The position numbers and the translations under genes are program-made. The notes under the pieces were generated by a model. That model had not been told where the DNA came from and did no database searches. It saw nothing but the letters and a program-made list of their open reading frames with translations. 64,000 nucleotides of DNA. Source: Streptomyces sp. Tu6071. Lineage in GTDB: Bacteria > Actinomycetota > Actinomycetes > Streptomycetales > Streptomycetaceae. Location of the stretch: positions 1,736,001 through 1,800,000 of the forward strand of contig NZ_CM001165.1 of the NCBI RefSeq assembly GCF_000213055.1. The letters are read 5' to 3'. This document shows positions 16,695-25,708 of this stretch, piece by piece (positions within the stretch are counted from its first letter, which is position 1; every line of letters starts with the position of its first letter).

Positions 16695-17462
16695 TCAGCG
16701 GATCTCGGTGATCTCCGGGCCACGGGCGAGCTGGCCCATGTCGCCGCCGAAGCGCGAACCGGAGCCCTGGCGGTCCTGCTGCACGCCCTCGGGCACCATC
16801 TGCGCGTCCTCGGGGAGCTTGAGCACGATCGGGTCGCGGGGGGCCATCGGGCCCTCGCCGCGCACCACCACCGTGTCGCGCACGATCTGCTCCAGGACCC
16901 CGGCGGCCTGCGGCTGCACCGCGCCCTGGCCGGAGATGACCCCGCGCAGGAACCAGCGCGGGCCGTCGACGCCGACGAAGCGCACGACCTGCTGGCCGCT
17001 CTTGCCGTCCGGGAGTTGGATCGGGACCTGCGCGCGCAGCTCCCAGCCGAGCGGGCCCTCGATCTCGTCGATCAGGCCGCCCTGGCGGGTGATGCCACTC
17101 GCGATCTCCTCGCGCACCTCGCCCCAGATGCCCTCGTTCTTGGGCGCCGCGAAGCCCTGGAGCTGTACCGCGCTGTCGCCGAGGACGACGGTGGCGGCGA
17201 CGATCGCGTCGCCCGCGACCTCCACCCGCAGCTCCATGCCCTCGACCCCGGGCACGAAGAGACCGCCGAGGTCGACGCGCCCCTCGCCCGGCTCGTGCAG
17301 CTCGGAGATGTCCCAGGGCCCGTCGGGCCGGGGGGCCGGCGGAAGGCTGCGACGCCCGGCACCCGATGCGGAATCCCCATCGGCAGCCTGCGCGTCCGCG
17401 ACCTGCTCGGTCTCGCTCTCCGCGTCTTCCGCGGCACCGCTGTTCTTGCGACGTCCGAACAC
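16695..17462 (-). CDS. DUF3710 family protein
   Basis: The 255-residue protein begins with FGRRK, continues with an acidic linker (about residues 10-45), and has a conserved globular domain with GPWDISE, RVDLGGLFVPGVEGMELRVE and RFVGVDGPRWFLRGVISG. This is the actinobacterial DUF3710 family, whose function is not established. GTG at 17462 follows GGAAGGA seven bases upstream and lies one base after the dut stop, so it is cotranscribed with dut. Confidence 0.87.
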   Translation of the reverse strand: MFGRRKNSGAAEDAESETEQVADAQAADGDSASGAGRRSLPPAPRPDGPWDISELHEPGEGRVDLGGLFVPGVEGMELRVEVAGDAIVAATVVLGDSAVQLQGFAAPKNEGIWGEVREEIASGITRQGGLIDEIEGPLGWELRAQVPIQLPDGKSGQQVVRFVGVDGPRWFLRGVISGQGAVQPQAAGVLEQIVRDTVVVRGEGPMAPRDPIVLKLPEDAQMVPEGVQQDRQGSGSRFGGDMGQLARGPEITEIR

Positions 17463-17463
17463 G

Positions 17464-17979
17464 TCACTGTCCTTCCCGGTCGGATACGACCGAAGCGTAA
17501 CCGTTCCCACCCGTGCCATCGCCCACGGCCGCATGCCCGCCCGTGGACCCGAAACCGCCCGCCGCGCGCACCGAACCGGGGAGTTCACCGACCTCCCGGA
17601 ACGCGGCCCGCTCGACGCGCTGGATCACCAGCTGCGCAATCCGGTCGAAGCGCTCGAACCGCACCGGCTCGCGCGGATCGAGGTTCACCACGATCACCTT
17701 GATCTCCCCACGGTACCCGGCATCCACCGTCCCCGGGGCATTCACGAGTGCCACTCCGCACCGGGCCGCGAGCCCCGAGCGGGGGTGCACGAAGGCCGCG
17801 TACCCCTCGGGGAGCGCGAGCGCGACGCCGGTCGGCAGGACCGCGCGCTCGCCGGGGGCGAGCACGGCGGCCCCGGTCGTGACGAGGTCGGCGCCCGCGT
17901 CACCGGGGTGCCCGTAGGCGGGGAGCGGCACATCGGGGTCGAGCCGCCGCAGCAGCACGGTCAGGGGCTCAGGCTTCAC
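17464..17979 (-). CDS. dut: Deoxyuridine 5'-triphosphate nucleotidohydrolase (dUTPase)
   Basis: The enzyme hydrolyses dUTP to dUMP, keeping uracil out of DNA and feeding dTMP synthesis. All five trimeric dUTPase motifs are visible in the 171 residues: [31 protein letters not shown] and the C-terminal [10 protein letters not shown] arm. GTG at 17979 has GGAG six bases upstream. It heads a two-gene operon with DUF3710 and is divergent from the DUF3093 gene. Confidence 0.95.
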   Translation of the reverse strand: MKPEPLTVLLRRLDPDVPLPAYGHPGDAGADLVTTGAAVLAPGERAVLPTGVALALPEGYAAFVHPRSGLAARCGVALVNAPGTVDAGYRGEIKVIVVNLDPREPVRFERFDRIAQLVIQRVERAAFREVGELPGSVRAAGGFGSTGGHAAVGDGTGGNGYASVVSDREGQ

Positions 17980-18102
17980 TGTTCACTCCGGTGACTTCTG
18001 TCCGGCGGCACGGACGGGTACGACGTGTGCGCGTTCGGTGTCCGGCGCCCGACCCTACCCGCGCCGCGAGAGGGCACAGGTCGCCGTGCCAAGCTTGGAT
18101 TC

Positions 18103-18561
18103 ATGCAGCCTTACGAAGAACGTCTGACGGCGCCCCGTTCGTGGTGGGCGGTCTGTGTCCTGGTCGGGATCGTCTGCGCCCTCGTGGCGCTGCCGTTCGG
18201 GACCCTGCCCCTGCTCGGGGCGCTCGTCGCGGGGGTCGCCGTGTCCGCGGTGATCACCAGCTCGTACGGCTCGGCGCGCATCCGCGTCGTGGGCGGGGCG
18301 CTCGTCGCCGAGGAGGCGAAGCTCCCGGTGACCGCGCTGGGCGAGGGCGAGATCCTGGACCCCGAGGCGGCGCGCGACTGGCGGCTGCACAAGGCGGACC
18401 CGCGGGCGTTCATGCTGCTGCGCGCCTACATCCCGACGGCGGTGCGCGTGCCGGTCACCGACCCGGCCGACCCCACCCCGTACCTCTACCTCTCCACGCG
18501 CGAGCCGCGGCGGCTCCTGGACGCGATCGAGGCGGCGCGGGAGACGAGCCCGGCGGCCTGA
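18103..18561 (+). CDS. DUF3093 family membrane protein
   Basis: The 152-residue protein begins MQPYEERLTAPRSWW, has two closely spaced transmembrane helices (about residues 14-55), and then a soluble beta-rich domain. This is the actinobacterial DUF3093 family, of unknown function. I chose ATG at 18103 because the family begins at this YEERL motif; a start 26 codons upstream is possible but unlikely. Confidence 0.85.
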   Translation: MQPYEERLTAPRSWWAVCVLVGIVCALVALPFGTLPLLGALVAGVAVSAVITSSYGSARIRVVGGALVAEEAKLPVTALGEGEILDPEAARDWRLHKADPRAFMLLRAYIPTAVRVPVTDPADPTPYLYLSTREPRRLLDAIEAARETSPAA

Positions 18562-18589
18562 GCCCTCCGGGGGCTTGAGCCTGTGGGAA

Positions 18590-18624
18590 CTTGGTCCCCT
18601 TCGGGGGGCTTGACCAAGATTTTG
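18590..18624 (+). terminator. Terminator after the DUF3093 gene
   Basis: CTTGGTCCCC (18590-18599) pairs with GGGG and GACCAAG (18612-18618) across a small bulge. ATTTT follows, unusually close to a classic rho-independent terminator for this genome. Confidence 0.7.
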
Positions 18625-18684
18625 GGGCCCCGCGCCACCGGGGCGTGCGTCACCGGGCCGTCCGGAGCCGGCCCTGCGCCCGGC

Positions 18685-19644
18685 TCAGGAGTCGGCATCC
18701 CTTCGCGGACCCGGCAGCCCCGGGTACGGCTCCTCCGGCGCCTCCAGCGCGGGCAGCCCCTCCAGGCGCTCCCACGCGATCGCGCGCTTGCGCAGGTCCG
18801 CGCGCACGTGCTCGGCGAGCTTCCTCGTGTCCCTGCGGTTCATGTACGCGCCCACGGCGGCGCCGATGAGGAAGGGCACGAGGTTCGGCAGATTGCGGAT
18901 CGTGCGCTTCATGATCTGCTGCCGCAGCTCGCGTGCCGCCTGGCCGCTGAGCCCTCCGGCGGTGAGCGAGAGGGGCTTGCTCAGGTCGACGCCGCGTTCC
19001 TGGGTCCAGGCGGTGAGGTAGGCGGAGCTGCGCTGCGCCCGTGTGCCGGGCGGGCGGTGCCCGTAGACCTCGTGAAGTTCGGCGACGAGCTTCAGCTCGA
19101 TCGCGGCGACGGCGGTGATCTCGGCGGCGAGTTCGGCCGGCAGCGCGGGCGGCACGGGCATCATCGCGGCGGCACCGATCGACGCACCGACGGCGGAGGC
19201 CGAGCGGGCCGCGCCGTTGACGAGTTTGTCGGCCAGTTCCTCCGGGCCGAGGCCCGGGAACTGGCGGCGAAGAGTGGCGAGATCGCGCACCGGCACGCGA
19301 GGCGCGGTCTCGATGATGCGGTCGGCGAGGAAGCCGACCGCCGCGCGGGCGGAATCACGCCCGCGCCGGAGCCCCTGCCCCACGCCGGAGCGCAGGGTGG
19401 TGAGCCTGCCGCCGCGCGGGGGCTTGTCGCCCCGTGCGGCTGCCGTGTCCCGCCCGAGGGTGGTGCCCGGCTCCTCGGCCCCGGTGGGGGGCTGCTGAGC
19501 CGGGAGAAGGGCCGCAGCGGCGTCCTGCGCGTCCTGCTCGTCGAGCGAGGCCGCCCGGCCTCGCTCGTTCGCGCGTGCACGCCGCTCCGGGCCGTCCGAC
19601 GACGCGGTGCGCCGCCGCTTCCAGGGAGGGGTCGAGCCGTTCAC
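18685..19644 (-). CDS. Conserved actinobacterial protein of unknown function
   Basis: The 319-residue protein has a basic low-complexity N-terminus (about 1-85), a helical middle with a hydrophobic Ala-rich stretch (about residues 146-185), and LPNLVPFLIGAAVGAYMNRRDTRKL near the end, which may insert in the membrane. I do not recognise a characterised family. GTG at 19644 is 13 bases after the DUF4193 stop, so both are probably transcribed together. Confidence 0.7.
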   Translation of the reverse strand: MNGSTPPWKRRRTASSDGPERRARANERGRAASLDEQDAQDAAAALLPAQQPPTGAEEPGTTLGRDTAAARGDKPPRGGRLTTLRSGVGQGLRRGRDSARAAVGFLADRIIETAPRVPVRDLATLRRQFPGLGPEELADKLVNGAARSASAVGASIGAAAMMPVPPALPAELAAEITAVAAIELKLVAELHEVYGHRPPGTRAQRSSAYLTAWTQERGVDLSKPLSLTAGGLSGQAARELRQQIMKRTIRNLPNLVPFLIGAAVGAYMNRRDTRKLAEHVRADLRKRAIAWERLEGLPALEAPEEPYPGLPGPRRDADS

Positions 19645-19657
19645 GCCCGCCCCGCCC

Positions 19658-19954
19658 TCAGTCGCAGTCGCGGCAGATCGGCTGCCCGTTCTTCTCCCGC
19701 GCGAGCTGGCTTCGGTGGTGCACCAGGAAGCAGCTCATGCAGGTGAATTCGTCCTGCTGCTTGGGCAGGACGCGGACGGCCAGCTCCTCGTTGGAGAGGT
19801 CGGCCCCTGGCAGCTCCATCCCGGCCGCCTCCTCGAACTCGTCGACGTCGACGGTCGAGGTGGTCTTGTCATTGCGCCGGGCCTTGAGCTCTTCGAGGCT
19901 GTCCTCGTTGAGGTCGTCATCGGTCTTGCGTGGAGTGTCGTAGTCCGTAGCCAT
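19658..19954 (-). CDS. DUF4193 family zinc-ribbon-like protein
   Basis: The 98-residue acidic protein matches DUF4193. Its C-terminal third has two CxxC knuckles (FTCMSCFLVHHRSQLA and PICRDCD) that should bind one metal ion. The N-terminal half is acidic and probably disordered. The family is conserved in actinobacteria beside cutRS and dut. Its function is unknown. Confidence 0.88.
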   Translation of the reverse strand: MATDYDTPRKTDDDLNEDSLEELKARRNDKTTSTVDVDEFEEAAGMELPGADLSNEELAVRVLPKQQDEFTCMSCFLVHHRSQLAREKNGQPICRDCD

Positions 19955-20405
19955 GTCGCTCTCCCCCTCTGGGTTCTGTGCGGTGTCTCAGCGCTCGTAA
20001 CGCGTGAGAGGCCGGACTTGTGCCCGACCCGAGGCGGAGATTTTGCCTCACATCAAGGTCTGTTACTCAATCGACACTTCTTGCGCCCCCTTGACCAGGG
20101 GCGTAGGGAAGTGCTGGTGCGCACCGTAACCGGTACGACAGTCGCACCGGGGACGGGCCTCCCCGTGTACTTCCCGTGATCGACCCCTGCGAAAACCCCG
20201 ATTTTCCGGGCTTTTCGGGGCCCTCAGGAGTCACCCATTGTGAATGTCTGAAAACCCGCTCTTGTGATCGATCACACAGGCCGAACACGGGCGCAGGTCC
20301 CGAAAATTCCTCCCAAAGCGAACAAGACAACCGCGACCCAGTGCGTCGTCTCCCGTGTCGGGCGACCCGGCGAACACGTATCGCATTCCCTCCGACACGT
20401 TCCGC
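19955..20405. promoter_or_regulatory. Upstream region of the DUF4193 operon
   Basis: This 451-bp gene-free region lies between the DUF4193 start and the cutS stop. It contains the 14-bp perfect palindrome TGTGATCGATCACA (20263-20276) and a related GTGATCGA at 20178-20185. A GC hairpin (CGCCCC/GGGGCG, about 20089-20106) is also present. Small frames here lack ribosome-binding sites and family resemblance. Confidence 0.5.
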
Positions 20406-21743
20406 TCACAGCGGGAGTGTGACCCGCATCACGAGCCCGCCCCCCTCCCGCGGCTCGGCGTGGATGCGCGCGCCGTGCGCCCGGACGATGGAGCGCACGA
20501 TCGACAGGCCGAGGCCCGCGCCCTTGTCGCTGCCCGTGCGTGCGGTGCGCAGGCGGCGGAAGGGCTCGAAGATGTTGTCGATCTCGTACGCGGGCACAAC
20601 GGGCCCCGTGTTGCTCACGACGAGGACCGCCTGCCCGTGCTGGGCCTCGGTGGTCACCTCGACCCAGCCGCGCTCCGGGGCGGCCTCCTCGCCGTCCTCC
20701 ACGGGCCCGGCCGGGGGTGGCGGCACGTTGTAGCGGATCGCGTTCTGCACGAGGTTGAGGGCGACGCGTTCCAGGAGCACGCCGTTGCCGTCGACGACCG
20801 CGGGGGCGCGCGTGCCCCGGATCTCCACGTCCCGCGCCGCCGCCTCGCCGCGCGCCTGGTCGATGGCGCGGTCCGCGACCTCGGCGAGGTCGACGGGGCC
20901 TCGCTCGACGAGCTGGTTGTCGCTGCGGGCAAGCAGGAGCAGGCCCTCGACGAGTTGTTCGCTGCGCTCGTTGGTCGCGAGCAGGGTCTTGCCGAGCTGC
21001 TGGAGTTCGGGTGGCGCCCCCGGATCGGAGAGCTGGACCTCCAGGAGGGTGCGGTTGATCGCGAGCGGGGTCCGCAGCTCGTGCGAGGCGTTGGCGACGA
21101 AGCGCTGCTGGGCGGTGAAGGCGCGCTCCAGGCGCTCCAGCATCTCGTCGAAGGTGTCGGCGAGCTCCTTCAGCTCGTCGTCCGGACCGTCGAGCTTGAT
21201 CCGCCGGGTGAGGTCGGAACCTGCCACCTGACGCGCCGTCCTGGTGATCCGCCCGAGCGGGGACAGGACGCGGCCCGCCATCGCGTAGCCGAAGGCGAAG
21301 GCGATGACGCTGAGCCCGAGGAGGGCGAGGAGCGAGCGCGAGAGCAGGTGGTCGAGGGCGCGCTGGCGCTGCTGGTTCACGCAGTCGTTGAGCGCGGCCT
21401 GGAAGTCCGCCTGGGAGTGCACGGCGCCGGACATGTCCGCGAGCTGCGGGCATGTGTCGCTGGAGAAGCGCACCTCGCCGCTGGAGATCTGGAAGGGCAG
21501 CTTCTGGCCGACGCCGACCGCCTGCACGGCGAGCAGATAGATGATCGAGAGCAGCAGGATGCCCGCGATGAGGAACATCCCGCCGTAGAGCAGGGTGAGC
21601 CTTATCCGGATGGTCGGGCGCAGCCAGGGGAACGGCGGCTCGGCCGCGCTGAACGGGGGGCGGGCGGGCTTGGGCGGGACGGGCGGGCGGCCGGGGGGCC
21701 GGGGCGCGCGGGCAGCGCCCTGCCGGGAGGGGGACGGGGCCAT
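20406..21743 (-). CDS. cutS: Sensor histidine kinase CutS
   Basis: The 445-residue kinase has a proline-rich N-terminus (1-38), TM1 (about 50-74), a short extracytoplasmic domain (about 75-133), TM2 (about 134-157), HAMP, the H-box FVANASHELRTPLA with His221, and an HATPase domain (NLVQNAIRYNV, SDKGAGLGLSIV). The sensor loop carries just two cysteines (98 and 121), which could form a disulphide. In S. lividans and S. coelicolor, loss of cutRS raises actinorhodin production. The gene follows cutR by 7 bp. The assignment rests on protein architecture and synteny with dut, hemH and sepH. Confidence 0.87.
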   Translation of the reverse strand: MAPSPSRQGAARAPRPPGRPPVPPKPARPPFSAAEPPFPWLRPTIRIRLTLLYGGMFLIAGILLLSIIYLLAVQAVGVGQKLPFQISSGEVRFSSDTCPQLADMSGAVHSQADFQAALNDCVNQQRQRALDHLLSRSLLALLGLSVIAFAFGYAMAGRVLSPLGRITRTARQVAGSDLTRRIKLDGPDDELKELADTFDEMLERLERAFTAQQRFVANASHELRTPLAINRTLLEVQLSDPGAPPELQQLGKTLLATNERSEQLVEGLLLLARSDNQLVERGPVDLAEVADRAIDQARGEAAARDVEIRGTRAPAVVDGNGVLLERVALNLVQNAIRYNVPPPPAGPVEDGEEAAPERGWVEVTTEAQHGQAVLVVSNTGPVVPAYEIDNIFEPFRRLRTARTGSDKGAGLGLSIVRSIVRAHGARIHAEPREGGGLVMRVTLPL

Positions 21744-21750
21744 GGGGAAC

Positions 21751-22404
21751 TCAGATCCGGTAGCCGGAGCCGGGGACCGTGACGATGACGGCGGGCTCGC
21801 CGAGCTTGCGGCGCAGGGTCATCACGGTGACCCGGACGACGTTGGTGAAGGGGTCGGTGTTCTCGTCCCACGCCTTCTCCAGGAGCTGCTCGGCCGAGAC
21901 GACCGCGCCCTCGCTGCGCATGAGCACTTCGAGGACGGCGAACTCCTTGGGCGCGAGCTGGATCTCCCTGCCGTCCCGGAAGATCTCCCTGCGGTTGGGA
22001 TCCAGCTTGATCCCGGCCCGCTCCAGGACGGGCGGCAGCGGCACGCTCGTACGCCTGCCGAGGGCGCGGACGCGGGCGATCAGCTCGCTGAAGGCGAAGG
22101 GCTTGGGCAGGTAGTCGTCCGCGCCCAGCTCCAGTCCCTCGACCCGGTCGCTGACGTCCCCCGACGCGGTGAGCATGAGGACCCGGGTGGGCAGTCCCAG
22201 CTCGACGACGCGGCGGCAGACGTCGTCGCCGTGCACGAGGGGGAGGTCGCGGTCCAGGACGAGGACGTCGTAGTCGTTGACCTCGACGCGCTCCAGGGCC
22301 GCGGCTCCGTCGTACACGACGTCGACCGCCATGGCCTCCCGGCGCAGTCCGGTGGCCACCGCATCGGCGAGCAACTGCTCGTCCTCGACGACGAGTACGC
22401 GCAC
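21751..22404 (-). CDS. cutR: Response regulator CutR
   Basis: The 217-residue OmpR-family regulator has the phospho-acceptor Asp in VLVLDRDLPLVHG, the conserved Lys in DDYLPKPFAF, and a winged helix (LAPKEFAVLEVLMRSEG, VTVPGSGYRI). The length equals the known CutR. GTG at 22404 has GGAAAGGA eight bases upstream; longer frames reaching 22557 lack homology. It precedes cutS in an operon. A 10-bp palindrome lies 139 bp upstream. Confidence 0.9.
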   Translation of the reverse strand: MRVLVVEDEQLLADAVATGLRREAMAVDVVYDGAAALERVEVNDYDVLVLDRDLPLVHGDDVCRRVVELGLPTRVLMLTASGDVSDRVEGLELGADDYLPKPFAFSELIARVRALGRRTSVPLPPVLERAGIKLDPNRREIFRDGREIQLAPKEFAVLEVLMRSEGAVVSAEQLLEKAWDENTDPFTNVVRVTVMTLRRKLGEPAVIVTVPGSGYRI

Positions 22405-22542
22405 GTGGCTGGTCCTTTCCGTGGACGCCCCCGGCAGGGGGACGCGGCGCGCGGACCCGCCCGCTCCGGGGCGGGTGGCGGTGCGCGCACGACGACAGAT
22501 GGTGGAGCCTCCATCCTGCCCCTTTCGGCCATAAACCGGCGG

Positions 22543-22552
22543 TAAGCGCTTA
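22543..22552. promoter_or_regulatory. Perfect palindrome upstream of cutR
   Basis: TAAGCGCTTA is a 10-bp perfect dyad in a locally A/T-richer segment (22531-22565) upstream of cutR. It is a candidate operator or promoter element. The binding protein is unknown. Confidence 0.35.
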
Positions 22553-22604
22553 GCCACGCCTTATCACTGGGCGTGCACGGGGCCGGGGACGTCCCGGCGC
22601 GCGA

Positions 22605-22742
22605 CGCGTGATCGCGGGACGCGCGTGCACAGGATCACGGAACGGGGGTCCGCGTGATCGCGGACCGCTCGTCCGTCCGGTCACGGACCGCGCCCCCGCC
22701 CGGTCACGGACCGTGCGTCCGCGTGATCGCGGGACGTGCGCG
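22605..22742. repeat. Six tandem copies of a 23-bp imperfect repeat
   Basis: The units begin at 22605, 22628, 22651, 22674, 22697 and 22720, exactly 23 bp apart, 138 bp in total. The core of each is G-[AT]TC-[AG]-CGG followed by an ACC/GAC step and a GC-rich tail. The array lies in the intergenic region between cutR and a small conserved gene. It encodes no plausible protein. Confidence 0.85.
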
Positions 22743-22988
22743 AGGGAAACCCGGCGCGTCCACCGGGGGAAATCCATGTATCCGTCCACGAATTCGCGCG
22801 ACTACGGAGCGGGGAGGTTTCCGGAACCGGCGCGCTGGGGATGACCCCAGGACACCCCGCGATCACGTCCGGTCCGCGGCACGCCCTCACGGCGTGCCGC
22901 TCCGCTTTGAGCCGAGCGGCACCGGCTGACCGCCCCTGTCTGGCACACCCCGTGCCGCCGACCCACGACCATGACGAGGGGGCGCACC

Positions 22989-23198
22989 ATGGACGCTTTC
23001 ACCGCCGCGCTGCTCCAGCGCATAAGGAACACCAAGTCCGACCTCGACCGGGCGCGTCGCAGCGGCGACGACTTCCTGGTGGACGTGGAGGAATCGGACC
23101 TGGACGATCTGCGCCGGCTCGCCGCCGAGCACGGAGTCGACTTCGACGCCGTGCAGGCCGCCGACCACGCGCCGTCCCGCCCGGTCCAGCACGCCTGA
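22989..23198 (+). CDS. Small conserved protein of unknown function, 69 aa
   Basis: The protein reads MDAFTAALLQRIRNTKSDL at the start and is acidic and probably helical, with DLDDLRRLAAEHGVDF in the middle. ATG at 22989 has GAGGGGG about seven bases upstream, which favours it over ATG at 22971. It has no recognisable domain. It sits alone between a tandem repeat array and a strong terminator, so it is transcribed as a single gene. Confidence 0.75.
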   Translation: MDAFTAALLQRIRNTKSDLDRARRSGDDFLVDVEESDLDDLRRLAAEHGVDFDAVQAADHAPSRPVQHA

Positions 23199-23261
23199 GC
23201 GGCGGCGGCTCCCCCGGCCGCCGCCCGAGGCGCGTCACGTCCCGTACGTACGTCACGCGAG

Positions 23262-23300
23262 CGAAGGGGCCGGTACGCAGCACGCGTACCGGCCCCTTCG
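23262..23300. terminator. Bidirectional terminator
   Basis: CGAAGGGGCCGGTACGC (23262-23278) and its exact reverse complement (23284-23300) form a 17-bp stem with a 5-nt loop between two convergent genes. Confidence 0.9.
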
Positions 23301-23316
23301 TCCGTTCCCGCCCCGC

Positions 23317-24117
23317 TCAGTCGTGCCAGGCCCCCAGCTCCTCCAGGCGTGCCTGGAGGCTCTCGAAGAGGCCGGGAGGGGCCGCGACGGTCAGCTCGGG
23401 GCTGAGCGGTTCGCCGGGGCGGCCGCCGGTGAGGGCCCCCGCCTCGCGGGCGATGAGGTCGCCGGCCGCGTAGTCCCAGGGGTTGAGGCCCCGCTCGTAG
23501 TACGCGTCGAGCCGCCCCGCCGCGACGTCGCACAGGTCGATCGCGGCCGAGCCGCCGCGCCGGATGTCGCGCACCGAGGTGATGAGCCCGGCGATGACCT
23601 CGGCCTGGTGGGCCCGGCGCTCGGCGAGGTAGCCGAAGCCGGTGCCGACGAGCGCCCGGCCCTCCTCGGCCGGGGGCCGCACACGCAGCGCCCGCTCCCC
23701 GAGCCAGGCCCCGCCGCCCCGTACCGCGTGGTAGACCTCGCCGCGCACGGGCGCGTCCACGACGCCGACGATCGTCTCGCCGTCCCGCTGCGCCGCTATC
23801 GAGACGCACCAGCTCGGCAGCCCGTACAGGTAGTTCACCGTCCCGTCCACGGGGTCGACGACCCAGCGCACCCCGCTCGTGCCCTCGCGGCTCGCGCCCT
23901 CCTCCCCCAGCACGCCGTCCTCGGGCCGGTGCTCGGCGAGGAAGCCGGTGATGAGCTTCTCGGAGGCGAGGTCCATCTCGGTCACGACGTCGACGGGACT
24001 GGTCTTGGTCGCGGCGACACCGAGATCGGCGGGCCGCGAGTCCCGCAGGAACGCACCTGCCCGGCGGGCGGCTTCGAGGGCGAGGGGGAGCAGTTCCCGG
24101 GCAAGCGGGTCGGTCAT
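23317..24117 (-). CDS. Inositol monophosphatase family protein
   Basis: The 266-residue enzyme belongs to the Mg2+-dependent IMPase superfamily. The metal-binding sites are visible as Glu in VLGEEG, WVVDPVDGTVNYLYGLP and NPWDYAAGDLIAREAG. Possible substrates are inositol phosphate, histidinol phosphate or a nucleotide phosphate; the sequence alone does not decide. It starts 102 bp downstream of the ferrochelatase stop on the same strand and may be cotranscribed with it. Confidence 0.88.
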   Translation of the reverse strand: MTDPLARELLPLALEAARRAGAFLRDSRPADLGVAATKTSPVDVVTEMDLASEKLITGFLAEHRPEDGVLGEEGASREGTSGVRWVVDPVDGTVNYLYGLPSWCVSIAAQRDGETIVGVVDAPVRGEVYHAVRGGGAWLGERALRVRPPAEEGRALVGTGFGYLAERRAHQAEVIAGLITSVRDIRRGGSAAIDLCDVAAGRLDAYYERGLNPWDYAAGDLIAREAGALTGGRPGEPLSPELTVAAPPGLFESLQARLEELGAWHD

Positions 24118-24219
24118 GGTTCTCCTAGGTCGAGCTGGCAGGGAACCCCGTCCCTCGGACGAGTGAGGAGCGGGTCCGGGACGGACCGGGTCCGGGACGG
24201 GCCCCGGAAGGCCGGGCGG

Positions 24220-25347
24220 CTAGGACCCGGCCGCCGCGGGGCGCGGTGCCCGCGCGGGGCAGCATCCGACCGGGCACACGTCGTGGCTGGCGCCCAGGGA
24301 CCCGAGCACGCACCGCGCGGGCTGCTCCCCCCGCTCGACGGCGGCCCGCTCCAAAACGAGTTCCCGCACCGCCGCCGCGAACCGCGGATCGCTTCCCACC
24401 GTCGGGGACCTCCGCACCGGCAGCCCCAGCTCCGCCGCCTTCGCCGTCGCCTCCGTGTCGAGGTCGTAGAGGACCTCCATGTGGTCCGAGACGAACCCGA
24501 TCGGCACCATGACCACCGCCGGGACCCCGGCCGCGTGCTCCGCCTCCAGGTGATCGCAGATGTCGGGCTCCAGCCACGGGATGTGCGGGGCGCCGCTGCG
24601 GGACTGGTAGACGAGGCGCCACGCGTGGTCGACGCCGGTCCGCTCGCGCACGGCGGCGTGGATGAGCGCGGCGACGTCGAGGTGTTCCGCGACGTACGCA
24701 CCGCCGTCGCCGTGCGCCTCCGGGGCACCGGAGGTGTCGGCCGCCGAGACGGGGATGGAGTGCGTCGTGAAGGCGAGGTGCGCCCCCTCCCGCACGTCCT
24801 CGGGCAGTTCCGCGAGGGAGCGGAGGACGCCGTCGATCATCGGCTCGACGAAGCCGGGGTGGTTGAAGTAGTGCCGCAGCTTGTCGACGACCGGAACCTG
24901 AAGGCCCTCGGCCTCCAGGACGGCGAGCGCATCGGCGAGGTTCTCGCGGTACTGGCGGCAGCCGGAGTAGGAGGCGTAGGCGCTCGTGCAGAGGACGGCG
25001 ATGCGGCGGCGGCCGTCCTTGACCATCTCGCGGAGCGTGTCCGTGAGGTAGGGGGCCCAGTTGCGGTTGCCCCAGTAGACGGGCAGGTCGAGGCCGTGCC
25101 CGGCGAAGTCGGTGCGCAGGGCTTCGAGCAGTTCGCGGTTCTGGCCGTTGATCGGGCTGACGCCGCCGAAGAGGAAGTAGTGCTGCCCGACCTCCTTGAG
25201 CCGTTCGCGGGGGATGCCCCGCCCCCGGGTCACGTTCTCCAGGAAGGGGACGACGTCCTCGGGTCCTTCGGGGCCGCCGAAGGAGAGCAGCAGGAGGGCG
25301 TCGTAGGGGGTGGCCCCCCAGGCGGTGGGATCGAGAGCTTCGGCCAT
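24220..25347 (-). CDS. hemH: Coproporphyrin III ferrochelatase (CpfC/HemH)
   Basis: The 375-residue enzyme inserts Fe2+ into coproporphyrin III in the actinobacterial coproporphyrin-dependent haem pathway. Typical segments are [48 protein letters not shown] and the catalytic His in FTTHSIP. Cysteines in YSGCRQY and the C-terminal [10 protein letters not shown] fit the [2Fe-2S] cluster known in Mycobacterium ferrochelatase. ATG at 25347 has GGAG close upstream. It is divergent from the MFS gene. Confidence 0.93.
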   Translation of the reverse strand: MAEALDPTAWGATPYDALLLLSFGGPEGPEDVVPFLENVTRGRGIPRERLKEVGQHYFLFGGVSPINGQNRELLEALRTDFAGHGLDLPVYWGNRNWAPYLTDTLREMVKDGRRRIAVLCTSAYASYSGCRQYRENLADALAVLEAEGLQVPVVDKLRHYFNHPGFVEPMIDGVLRSLAELPEDVREGAHLAFTTHSIPVSAADTSGAPEAHGDGGAYVAEHLDVAALIHAAVRERTGVDHAWRLVYQSRSGAPHIPWLEPDICDHLEAEHAAGVPAVVMVPIGFVSDHMEVLYDLDTEATAKAAELGLPVRRSPTVGSDPRFAAAVRELVLERAAVERGEQPARCVLGSLGASHDVCPVGCCPARAPRPAAAGS

Positions 25348-25708
25348 GGCTCCGATCCTGCCACCAGCGGTACGGCGCACGACGCCCGCCCCGCGCGTGT
25401 CCGGCCCACCGCGCGGGGCGGCCCGGTTCTCGTACCCCGGCCGCCCCGGCCCGTACACCGCACGCCGCCCGCGCCCGTACGCCGCCACGGCCCACCCCCG
25501 CGAGCCCGCCCGCCCGGCCCGTACGCCCGCGCCCGCGCCTCCGCCGCCCGCCCCCGTACCGCCCCGCCGCACCCGTGCGAAAACCCGCCCGAATGCGTAA
25601 GCTCACCGGACCGGGTTCACTGCTTACCTTTCAGTCCTCCCGCCCCTCCTCCCCCCGCACACGACGGCCCTGTCCGCCCTGTGCCCGTACGCCTGCCCGG
25701 AGCCCGCC
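25348..25708. promoter_or_regulatory. Divergent hemH/MFS intergenic region
   Basis: This 361-bp region is non-coding and very GC-rich, with repeated CCCGTAC motifs. It contains a weak inverted repeat GTAAGC (25597-25602) and GCTTAC (25622-25627) in its only A/T-rich segment, next to the MFS gene. Nothing else is supported. Confidence 0.4.

Noticed and set aside
20263..20276. Calling the palindrome a Crp site
   Set aside because: The half-sites are separated by 4 bp, not the 6 bp of Crp sites.
20067..20330. 87-codon minus-strand frame upstream of DUF4193
   Set aside because: No start signal and it overlaps the likely promoter region; composition is not coding-like.
25597..25627. Operator GTAAGC/GCTTAC upstream of the MFS gene
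   Set aside because: Only six base pairs match in a 31-bp window and flanks do not extend the dyad; expected by chance.
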